A program made the position numbers and the translations under genes. A DNA stretch of 64,000 nucleotides from JAVBQO01 sp031548885 (lineage in GTDB: Bacteria; Patescibacteriota; Saccharimonadia; Saccharimonadales; Saccharimonadaceae). The notes beneath the pieces are model-generated. The model had not been told where the DNA came from and made no database searches. It saw only the letters and a program-made list of their open reading frames with translations. Shown here piece after piece: positions 58,016 through 64,000 of the stretch. Where the stretch lies: positions 99,130 to 163,129 of the forward strand of contig JAVBQO010000002.1 of NCBI GenBank assembly GCA_031548885.1. Direction: 5' to 3'. Numbering within the stretch: the first letter of the stretch is position 1; the number at the start of each line of letters is the position of its first letter.

Positions 58016-58939
58016 TTATATATCACCCCTGTTGCACATTTCGCATATCGTAACAGCGCCAGATGGTTGCACAACCGGAACACGCGTTTTTGTGCGCTTC
58101 CATATGTGCCTTACTGAGCACGAACCTTGTGAATCAAGCTGGAATTCACCCAAAAATCGGTAGAATTTCGTATTAAAAACGTCATCCTTCTTGTCGCCAA
58201 AGGTGTAGCGAACTCGTTGGTTAACTGGGATATCGCCGCCTCCGCCGTCTGTCCACTCCACGATTTCTGTGCCGTTGCTATTTATTTTGTTATGCCATTT
58301 GTAGCCAGTTTCGTATAGCTTCGGAAACCAAATCATTATATCGGAATCGACGCCGTGGCGACACGCACCACGCTGCATTCCTCTGTATTGATGGCCAAAC
58401 AGATTAGCAACATCAATCTGATGACGGAATTTCGCATCGTCCTCACTCAGGTCAATATAGCCCTTGCTCAGATATCTAGACGTGTCAAATTCGTCGCTGT
58501 AATTCCACGGCACATACACACCGTTTTTCAATTTAACAATCGCTTCGTTAATTTCCTTAATCGCTAATCTTATATCGCTTTCAAATCGCTCAAGGCCTTC
58601 ATGTGCATTAACACGAATAATTTTCGGCTTCATGCTTTCGCCAATGTAGTCAAATCTTGATAATACTTCATCAGCCCTAATCTGGTCATCAACCTGTTTA
58701 TACTGTCCCGCGTGGTACGCTTCGTCAATCTCTATGCCAATATTTAATTGCGGAAAGAACAGGTCAATCAACGCCCAATGATTATCGTAACGTTTAACGT
58801 ATTGCTGTGTGACGGGCTTGATTCCACTACGGTCAATTCCACGCCAAATAGCGAGTTGAGCGTAATTTTCATAATCCTTTCGCTTCGTCCTGGCGAACGT
58901 TCGTGTGATGTATTCCAGGTTTTTATCTCGTACCATCAT
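58016..58939 (-). CDS. PvuRts1I/AbaSI-like modification-dependent restriction endonuclease
   Basis: A 307-residue protein. The opening EYITRTFARTKRKDYENY, then PVTQQYVKR and ALIDLFFPQLNIGIEIDEAYHAGQ form an N-terminal PD-(D/E)xK-type nuclease core, and TFGDKKDDVFNTKFYRFLGEFQLD ... RHIWKRTKTRV matches the C-terminal SRA-like region. PvuRts1I/AbaSI enzymes (about 290-310 residues) cut DNA containing 5-hydroxymethyl- or glucosyl-hydroxymethylcytosine, as in T-even phages. It is followed after 7 bp by the ADP-ribosylglycohydrolase-like gene. Assignment is from remembered family motifs. Confidence 0.8.
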   Translation of the reverse strand: MMVRDKNLEYITRTFARTKRKDYENYAQLAIWRGIDRSGIKPVTQQYVKRYDNHWALIDLFFPQLNIGIEIDEAYHAGQYKQVDDQIRADEVLSRFDYIGESMKPKIIRVNAHEGLERFESDIRLAIKEINEAIVKLKNGVYVPWNYSDEFDTSRYLSKGYIDLSEDDAKFRHQIDVANLFGHQYRGMQRGACRHGVDSDIMIWFPKLYETGYKWHNKINSNGTEIVEWTDGGGGDIPVNQRVRYTFGDKKDDVFNTKFYRFLGEFQLDSQGSCSVRHIWKRTKTRVPVVQPSGAVTICEMCNRGDI

Positions 58940-59159
58940 TTCCTTTACTGTCGCTATTCACCAAACAAAAAGCGACCATATACTGGTTCGCTAAAACTTT
59001 GACAATTCGTGCTTTCGCAACTGATTGCGTATATGGCCGCGTTCTATTGCGAAAGAAAGTTATTGTTGTCTTAGTTTTAGCATTTACATTATAGATGATA
59101 ATTGACCACCGGGGAAGGCGATAATTTCTGCGGAGGTCCAATTATGAGATAATCATAGT

Positions 59160-59882
59160 ATGCAGTCAAATAGGCACAATGATTCTAAGAAAAAGATTAT
59201 AGACATTAAACACAATCTTAAATCAATGCGAGCTTATGAAAAATGGGATACCATACGTGAGAAAGAGGCCAATTTTCTGTTGGTTAATGAAAAATTTACG
59301 GACGCGTTGAAGCGGGCACGGACACATCTTGGCATTGAGGATAAGGAATTCAATGGGGATTATCAACAGGTGGCGCACTGGCTTCGTGGCAATGCGAAAA
59401 TATCGGTTACCGGTGATAACGATGGGGCCGGTTTGGTGAAAGAGCCCGGTTATGCACAAAGGACAAAACTAGTCGTGAGCACAGTATTGTCAATCATAGA
59501 TGAATTTAACTTGGATATGAGTTGGAGAAAATACATAGAATGTTGCATTGCGAGTAACGGGAGGCCCTCTGACGAAGCTATTGTGGAAATGAAACTCTAT
59601 CTAGACGTAAAAGATATTAACGAGAGGAACGAAGTTATCGTCACGTTGAAACCCGGTTTATCCAGGAAAGAGTATCTAGAAGCTTGGCCACTTCTCTCCG
59701 GCGTGCTAGGCAAGCCTGCGAAACGGACAAGGAAGCTATTATGGGCCGAGCGAGATTTAGCGATATATAAAGGCTGGGCGTCCGGTATGACGTACCGTCA
59801 AATTGCAGCCGAGCATTTTCCAAATCAAGAATACGACGACACCCTAAAAGATAAAATAAGTAAAATCATACACCGTAGATAA
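59160..59882 (+). CDS. Hypothetical protein of the integrative element
   Basis: A 240-residue soluble, charged protein. The last third contains a possible helix-turn-helix (LAIYKGWASGMTYRQIAAEHFP), like recombinase or transposase-type DNA-binding segments. No catalytic motif is seen. The ATG is six bases after GATAAT (59148-59153), so the transcript may be leaderless. It is divergent from the nuclease operon, with a 220-bp gap that contains promoters for both directions. It could regulate the element, but that is a guess. Confidence 0.65.
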   Translation: MQSNRHNDSKKKIIDIKHNLKSMRAYEKWDTIREKEANFLLVNEKFTDALKRARTHLGIEDKEFNGDYQQVAHWLRGNAKISVTGDNDGAGLVKEPGYAQRTKLVVSTVLSIIDEFNLDMSWRKYIECCIASNGRPSDEAIVEMKLYLDVKDINERNEVIVTLKPGLSRKEYLEAWPLLSGVLGKPAKRTRKLLWAERDLAIYKGWASGMTYRQIAAEHFPNQEYDDTLKDKISKIIHRR

Positions 59883-60199
59883 GACATTGTGGACTCGCAA
59901 AAGTACTTTTATCTTTCCCATTTACGTACGGTTACGTCAAGTGTTAGCCTAATGATAGCTCGATAGCAATGCTGTCGATATGCGCAAATCCTTGGTGTTT
60001 CGTCATCAAGTGGAAATTTACTAACTTCAGAAAAAGGAGTGCCTGCAAAAATAGGATGAGTATTGAATTTCACAGTCATTTAATTTAACTAACGTTTAGC
60101 AAACCAAGCTAATCAATTATTTCTGATGCCCAAATTCAACCATTGACTGGGGTTTATTAAGGGCGCACAAAAATCAGAGATATAAAAAGGAGAAGATCA
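59883..60199. other. Intergenic region upstream of the rep-like gene
   Basis: A 317-bp gap without a convincing ORF. It contains AT-rich tracts (TTTAATTTAACTAACG near 60079) and AAAAGGAG just before the GTG at 60200. Because it precedes a RepA-like ATPase it could hold a replication origin or conjugation site, but I see no clear iteron series. Confidence 0.4.
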
Positions 60200-61210
60200 G
60201 TGGAAGAAAAAATAATAAATATAGATGAGCCAAAAACACTAGCAAACTTAATGAACATTAAGTTTCCGAAATCACGGTGGATTGTTGAAGACCTAATTCC
60301 TTGCGAAGGCATTACGCTCTTATCGGCTGCACCCGCGTCATTTAAAACATGGCTTGCACTTGATATCGCTATAAATGTTGCCAAAGGAAGCGATTTTTTG
60401 GATAAGTATTCAACACAAAAATCTAACGTTTTAATCATAGATGAAGAGAGCGGCGAACGGATGCTGCAAGAACGATTTAAAAGTCTTGGTGCCCCTCTCG
60501 ACTTGCCGATATATTATTTTTCGCGTCAGGGCTTTAAAATGAACGACTTTAATGACGTAGACAAATTAATAAGTACTTGCGAAGAATATGACATAAAGTT
60601 GGCAATTTTTGATTCGCTAGTCCGGATACATTCGGGCGATGAAAATTCTTCGCGAGATATGTCGAAGTTGCTAAATCTATTTAAGCAACTGTCCGACAAG
60701 GGCGTGTCGTGCTTAATCTTGCATCACAACGTCAAGAATAACGGTATGAATTCTTACAGCCCAGCCAATTCGATGAGGGGGTCGGGCGATATATTGGCTG
60801 CGGCAGACGTTCATATGGCCTTATCACAAAGTGGTGAGCGAGTAACAATACAGCAGACCAAGAATCGATTTATGCGTGAAATTTCCGCATTTAAAGTTAA
60901 GCTGGTCGAGAATGAGGACAGCACTAATCAGTTTGAGTTTGTAGGTGCGGCTCAGTCTAAAGATAGCGTGGATAAACTGCGAAAAGAGGCGATACTGAGC
61001 CAAATTAACGAAACGCCAGGTCTCAATTTGACGCAACTTCGCGATAATCTTGCGGTTAACGGAGAAGATATTCCACAGAAGAAGTTTCGAGAACTGGTTG
61101 ACGAGTTGGAACATGACGACAAAATGATACACGCTCGGCCTGGTGCAAGAAATGCAATAAACTATTTTGCTGGATTTGATGACAGTTTGGATAGGAGTGT
61201 TTCAAAATGA
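60200..61210 (+). CDS. RepA/DnaB-like AAA ATPase (AAA_25 type)
   Basis: A 336-residue RecA-fold ATPase of the kind found in plasmid and phage replication modules. The P loop LLSAAPASFKTWLALDIA is unusual, with FKT where GKT is expected. IIDEESGE and KLAIFDSLVRIHSGDENSS (Walker B region) and CLILHHNVKNN follow. The C-terminal 80 residues look like a winged helix (ILSQINETPGLNLTQLRDNL). The GTG start is supported by AAAAGGAG. The stop overlaps the excisionase-type gene as ATGA. Likely a replication helicase/initiator of the element's circular form. Confidence 0.78.
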   Translation: MEEKIINIDEPKTLANLMNIKFPKSRWIVEDLIPCEGITLLSAAPASFKTWLALDIAINVAKGSDFLDKYSTQKSNVLIIDEESGERMLQERFKSLGAPLDLPIYYFSRQGFKMNDFNDVDKLISTCEEYDIKLAIFDSLVRIHSGDENSSRDMSKLLNLFKQLSDKGVSCLILHHNVKNNGMNSYSPANSMRGSGDILAAADVHMALSQSGERVTIQQTKNRFMREISAFKVKLVENEDSTNQFEFVGAAQSKDSVDKLRKEAILSQINETPGLNLTQLRDNLAVNGEDIPQKKFRELVDELEHDDKMIHARPGARNAINYFAGFDDSLDRSVSK

Positions 61211-61533
61211 CCAATCTATATAGGGATGAAAAACTGAAACACTTAATAAACGCCAAAAATCATAGCGATAATTTAGATATTAACAGAGGTATTTACAATC
61301 CTAGGAGACGATATAGAATAAATAATATGTATAACACAATAAATCGTGACAGTGCGCAATTATTCACCGTCAGTGAGGTTTGTGAAAAACTAAAACTAGG
61401 GCGCAACACGGTTTACAACTTAATCAACGCCAACAAAATCAAATCGGTGAAAGTTGGTACGCGACGCTTATTCCGAACGTCAGACCTGGTCGAGTTTATC
61501 GGCTCGATGGAAGATGAGGTGCTAACGCAATGA
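61207..61533 (+). CDS. Excisionase-type helix-turn-helix protein
   Basis: A 108-residue protein whose C-terminal 55 residues are a MerR-like/HTH_17 excisionase domain (LFTVSEVCEKLKLGRNTVYNLINANKIKSVKVG, then RRLFRTSDLVEF). The N-terminal 50 residues are basic and poorly structured; initiation at the internal ATG near 61327 would give only the HTH domain. It overlaps the ATPase upstream and the integrase downstream by ATGA each. The position beside int suggests control of integration direction. Confidence 0.82.
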   Translation: MTNLYRDEKLKHLINAKNHSDNLDINRGIYNPRRRYRINNMYNTINRDSAQLFTVSEVCEKLKLGRNTVYNLINANKIKSVKVGTRRLFRTSDLVEFIGSMEDEVLTQ

Positions 61534-62636
61534 AGGGTCGAAAACGTCGTAGTAACGGCGAGGGGTCGATTTGCCGATTAAAGGATGGTCGATATATCGC
61601 GAGATACTACGCTTTAATGCCAGATGGTACTAAAAAACGTCAGGCAATTACCAAACGAACATACAAGGAGGCAATGGAGGCTATGCGGCGGGAGCAGGAG
61701 CTCGCCGCAATGGGCGCTCCCGTCGTGCGGTGCAACGAAAAGCTATCAGATTACTTGCGGTATTGGTTGCGCGATATAGCTCCAACGAGACTTCGTCCAT
61801 CTACGGTGGTAACATACGAAAGTATGACCAGAAACTACATCATTCCGACACTCGGTTACTATCGGCTGGGTAGCTTGAAACCAAGCCTTATTCAAGATGT
61901 TATTAATAGGTTCCATGCGAACGGTTGCTCGGCTCGGCGCTGCGAAATGATTAAAAATACGTTGTCTTCGGCGCTTACGGCGGCTGTTAAGCGCGAGTTA
62001 ATTCCAAGTAACGTTGCTCGCCTAGTTGATGTTCCGAGGAGCGAACAAAAAGAGAAGAATTTGTGGACTATTGAACAGATTAATTATTTCCTTGAAAACA
62101 TCAAAGACCACAGATTCTATCCGATATTCCTCCTCTATTTTTCGTACGGCATGCGGCGAGGCGAGGCTTTGGGTCTCCGTTGGCGAGATATTGATTTCGA
62201 AAACAAAACCATTCATATTCGCCAGCAAGTTACGCAGATAAACTCTCGTATCGAGATTGGTGACTTAAAAACAAATGCTAGCAAGCGTGAATTGCCGTTA
62301 ATGGAGCATATTGAAATAGCTTTGAAATCGCAAAAACGAATTAATAATCCATACGACCTAATATTTGTATCAAGCCTTAATACACCGATTCGTCCAAATA
62401 ATTTATACCGTGCATTCTGTAAGCTCCAGCAGGATTTGGGGTTGCCACACTTGAAGATTCATGACACCAGGCACGCCGCCGCAACTCTTTTAAAAGACTT
62501 AGGAGTGCCGATTAAAGATACACAGGTTATTTTAGGCCATGCCTCAATTACAACAACTATACAGCACTACCAGCACAGCAATCTTGAAAATAAGAAGCAG
62601 GCTTTGGAGTCGCTGGCCGAAAAGTTTACATTTTAA
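61530..62636 (+). CDS. Tyrosine integrase of the element
   Basis: A 368-residue phage-type integrase. An N-terminal AP2-like arm-binding part (RRSNGEGSICRLKDGRYIARY), a SAM-like core-binding domain (LSDYLRYWLRDIAP) and a catalytic domain are present. The catalytic residues are all visible: Arg in FSYGMRRGEALGLRW, Lys in DLKTNASKREL, HDTRHA, LGHAS and the nucleophile Tyr in TTIQHYQHSN. The gene ends 51 bp before the replacement tRNA-Lys, and its stop codon lies inside the tract shared with the host tRNA-Lys promoter. Confidence 0.95.
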   Translation: MKGRKRRSNGEGSICRLKDGRYIARYYALMPDGTKKRQAITKRTYKEAMEAMRREQELAAMGAPVVRCNEKLSDYLRYWLRDIAPTRLRPSTVVTYESMTRNYIIPTLGYYRLGSLKPSLIQDVINRFHANGCSARRCEMIKNTLSSALTAAVKRELIPSNVARLVDVPRSEQKEKNLWTIEQINYFLENIKDHRFYPIFLLYFSYGMRRGEALGLRWRDIDFENKTIHIRQQVTQINSRIEIGDLKTNASKRELPLMEHIEIALKSQKRINNPYDLIFVSSLNTPIRPNNLYRAFCKLQQDLGLPHLKIHDTRHAAATLLKDLGVPIKDTQVILGHASITTTIQHYQHSNLENKKQALESLAEKFTF

Positions 62637-62649
62637 CAGATGATAATGC

Positions 62650-62677
62650 TTGCGAAACCATCAAAAATGTGTATAAT
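62650..62677 (+). promoter_or_regulatory. Promoter of the replacement tRNA-Lys
   Basis: TTGCGA (62650-62655) and TATAAT (62672-62677), 16-bp spacing, identical boxes to those of the disrupted host copy. Confidence 0.85.
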
Positions 62678-62687
62678 ATCCAGAGAT

Positions 62688-62763
62688 GGAGCCATAGCTC
62701 AGCTGGTAGAGCACGGGCCTTTTAAGCCTGGTGTCGCGGGTTCGAACCCCGCTGGCTCCTCCA
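62688..62763 (+). tRNA. Intact tRNA-Lys(TTT) carried by the element
   Basis: A 76-nt gene including CCA: acceptor GGAGCCA/TGGCTCC, D arm GCTC/GAGC, anticodon arm CGGGC-CTTTTAA-GCCTG, T arm GCGGG/CCCGC. All stems pair. It differs from the split host gene at the compensating pair 7:66 (A-T here, G-C in the host halves) and at some loop bases. It is the only complete tRNA-Lys in the window. Confidence 0.95.
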
Positions 62764-62775
62764 AGATAGACGGCT

Positions 62776-62803
62776 AATCTCAGCTTTACGTTGAGATTTT
62801 TTA
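62776..62803 (+). terminator. Terminator after replacement tRNA-Lys
   Basis: AATCTCAGC/CGTTGAGATT hairpin with loop TTTAC followed by a T run. Confidence 0.82.
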
Positions 62804-62829
62804 TTATAAAAAGTGCTAATATTAGAAAT

Positions 62830-63546
62830 ATGACTGAATCAGTGGCAGCAGATAAGGCGGATAACCTACCAATTACACGGTTGGTAATATCAGAGATAGA
62901 TGACATATGCGGCGAAATTGAAGGTATATTTAACACTATGTTCGATAGGTTATCCGTTGAGTATGATGTAGTCGGAAAAGACCCAATCAAGCTCGCCTCA
63001 TCTATGTCATTGAGCATCGGGCGCGATTATTTTCGAGGCGGTCGGGCAGCACTTCTGGCTGGCCAGCTTATTAGCGCTGGCTCTTTGGCTCGTGCATCGG
63101 CAGAGAATCTAGCGGATCTGGCGTACATCATGAAGAACCCCGACAAGTATGCATCGAAGTATGTTGACAGTAAGAAGAATTTTAAAAAGGCAATGAACGA
63201 TGCTGTGGTACAGGGTGTAGATGGACTGAATGATAATCGGACTATGAAGCAAGCTAATAAATGGACAAATTCAAGCGTAGACGATAGGGTTTCCGGATTG
63301 TCCATCGCCGGATTATATGATTTGCTGTGTTACTTTGCGCACCCTAATCCAGGAGCTCTGATATATTTTGATAATACAAAATTCTATGAAGGTCAGCTGA
63401 ATTTAGTTGGGCAATTGATTACAGGGTCTGCCGTATTTTTACAGGGGATGGCTACTCTATCATTGGGTTGGAACGACATTGAAGGCCGCATTGATAACTG
63501 CGCAGCGAGATTGGGCATAAGTGTATTTGAGGAATCGGTGAAATAA
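62830..63546 (+). CDS. Cargo protein beyond the tRNA, possibly DUF5677/HEPN-like
   Basis: A 238-residue helical protein. The segment YFRGGRAALLAGQLISAGSLARASAENLADLAYIMKNPDKY resembles the helical DUF5677/HEPN-like families often seen in defence loci, but no RxxxxH catalytic motif is clear, so the assignment is weak. The start at 62830 was preferred because the earlier in-frame start lies at the tRNA terminator. It sits alone between the replacement tRNA-Lys and attR, and carries AT-rich element composition. Confidence 0.6.
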   Translation: MTESVAADKADNLPITRLVISEIDDICGEIEGIFNTMFDRLSVEYDVVGKDPIKLASSMSLSIGRDYFRGGRAALLAGQLISAGSLARASAENLADLAYIMKNPDKYASKYVDSKKNFKKAMNDAVVQGVDGLNDNRTMKQANKWTNSSVDDRVSGLSIAGLYDLLCYFAHPNPGALIYFDNTKFYEGQLNLVGQLITGSAVFLQGMATLSLGWNDIEGRIDNCAARLGISVFEESVK

Positions 63547-63608
63547 AAACTTCGAAGCAGTTTATACACAAAAATCGAAGACATTTTATAGCTGACTTCT
63601 GCAGTAAT

Positions 63609-63627
63609 GGTATCAAAAAAGGTATCA
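63609..63627. repeat. GGTATCA pair near right end (possible integrase arm sites)
   Basis: GGTATCA at 63609-63615 and 63621-63627, 12-bp period, 77-95 bp from the right core. It matches the GATACC/GGTATC motifs near the left end. The surrounding 157-bp gap has no ORF. Confidence 0.45.
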
Positions 63628-63703
63628 GCCTCCGTTTTCGTCAACAGCAAGTCATGTTTTTCTATCCGTTAGGAGTTTCTTGTTTTATAACTTGAGTATT
63701 TAA

Positions 63704-63748
63704 CTTTTAAGCCTGGTGTCGCGGGTTCAAGCCCCGCCGGCTCCACCA
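63704..63748 (+). pseudogene. 3' half of tRNA-Lys (attR core plus anticodon, T and acceptor arms)
   Basis: Starts at the core CTTTTAA and continues GCCTG, the variable loop, GCGGG/CCCGC T arm and CGGCTCC-A-CCA. It completes the 5' half at 53686-53723: all stems pair when the halves are joined. Transcription from the host promoter cannot reach it. Confidence 0.92.
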
Positions 63749-64000
63749 AAGTTTCTGTTGGAACCAACGTCCTATGCAATGCGCCTCGACTTCGGTCGGG
63801 GCGTTTTGCGTTGCGCTGAACAGGGGTAATGGCTGCCAGGACGGTTGAGGGGGCGTGGTGGCTGGTTCGCGTGTTCGCGTCCTCGGCAACGCCACACGGC
63901 GCAATGTTGGTGTTGACGAGGTCACGAACGTCGGCAGCGATTTCGCGGGCGGCGGCGTGGAACTGGGCTGCTGGTTCGGTTCGTGTGGCGTCGGTCACGA
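63749..64000. other. GC-rich right edge, possible partial gene on the reverse strand
   Basis: The sequence is markedly GC-rich. A reverse-strand frame is open to the window edge (ATRTEPAAQFHAAAREIAAD, then VRDLVNTNI), which could be the 3' part of a gene. Its C-terminal end runs into the tRNA antisense, which is not credible coding, so the true end is unclear. Low confidence. Confidence 0.3.
63782..63807 (+). terminator. Original terminator of the host tRNA-Lys
   Basis: CGCCTCGAC-TTCG-GTCGGGGCG stem with a UUCG tetraloop followed by TTTT, 34 bp after the CCA of the 3' half. Confidence 0.8.

Larger units (their letters stand above)
53717..63710. mobile_element. 10-kb integrative element inserted in tRNA-Lys anticodon loop
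   Basis: The 7-bp core CTTTTAA occurs at both ends (53717-53723 and 63704-63710), where the two halves of a tRNA-Lys gene meet foreign sequence. Inside are a PHP-ATPase, an AbaSI-like nuclease with an ADP-ribosylglycohydrolase-like gene, an unknown gene, RepA-like ATPase, excisionase-type protein, tyrosine integrase, a complete tRNA-Lys and one more cargo gene. The element is AT-richer than the host and almost lacks the GCGAAA hexamer. The three mobility genes overlap in order and lie next to the replacement tRNA. Whether it is still mobile is not known; all mobility genes look intact. Confidence 0.88.

Noticed and set aside
62661..63017. Reverse-strand ORF over the tRNA-Lys (GVRTRDTRLKRPVLYQLSYGS type)
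   Set aside because: This is the well-known antisense translation of a tRNA gene, not a real protein; the same applies to the reverse frames at 53572-53829 and 10072-10323.
53717..63710. Two nested elements, one ending at the intact tRNA-Lys and a second of about 1 kb after it
   Set aside because: The 7:66 covariation and complete promoter-tRNA-terminator unit are explained more simply by one element carrying a full tRNA; the last 1 kb has no integrase of its own. Nesting cannot be excluded.
1..64000. UGA recoded to glycine as in Gracilibacteria/Absconditabacteria
   Set aside because: UGA ends many recognisable proteins at the expected length, often in ATGA overlaps (tsaE, the response regulator, int), so it is a stop here.

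Overview
The window looks like chromosome from a small-genome Patescibacteria/CPR bacterium, most probably Saccharibacteria (inference). Base composition is moderate, genes are tightly packed with many ATGA/GTGA overlaps, UGA is an ordinary stop, and there are many NUDIX enzymes and few biosynthetic genes. Two signatures run through the backbone. The hexamer GCGAAA/TTTCGC is extremely frequent, inside and outside genes. Many genes have a TATAAT-like box ending 6-7 nt before the start codon, which implies leaderless mRNAs.

0-10 kb: the 3' end of recA, two tandem NUDIX genes, a MazG-like gene, recX, a degenerate PilB/GspE-like ATPase with a PRC-barrel partner, tsaE-tsaB, rny and another NUDIX gene. 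10-17.7 kb: initiator tRNA, a second CAT tRNA, an alkylsulfatase, a flavoprotein lacking the redox disulfide, and a GT39-type glycosyltransferase facing an OpgC-type acyltransferase. 17.7-23.7 kb: a two-component system, a GC-rich gene between 16-bp inverted repeats, a MacB-type ABC exporter and tilS. 23.8-31 kb: ftsH, murJ and lepA. lepA is divided into two complete domain blocks separated by two methyltransferase genes, all four reading frames being coupled. 31-42.7 kb: the chaperone genes hrcA, grpE, dnaK and dnaJ with three CIRCE operators, mixed with small enzymes, a TrmB-like regulator and a DUF4430/DUF6580-like pair.

42.7-49 kb: a peptide-ligase district, with a zincin-like metallopeptidase gene coupled to two ATP-grasp genes, a convergent third ATP-grasp gene, and a retropepsin-like RimB/RimK pair. 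It is followed by a 1341-residue secreted protein of eight DUF11-like repeats arranged as a duplicated four-repeat block.

53.7-63.7 kb: a 10-kb integrative element inserted exactly in the anticodon loop (CTTTTAA) of a tRNA-Lys(UUU) gene. The host gene is left as a 5' half at one end and a 3' half at the other, and the element carries a whole replacement tRNA-Lys with its own promoter. Its cargo is a PHP-ATPase fusion with SMC-like architecture, a probable PvuRts1I/AbaSI-type modification-dependent endonuclease coupled to a degenerate ADP-ribosylglycohydrolase-like gene, an unknown protein, a RepA-like ATPase, an excisionase-type protein, a tyrosine integrase and one cargo protein beyond the tRNA. 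This reads as a mobile defence island. The strongest leads in the window are the divided lepA operon, the tRNA-replacing element with its nuclease/ADP-ribosyl module, and the ATP-grasp/peptidase district.
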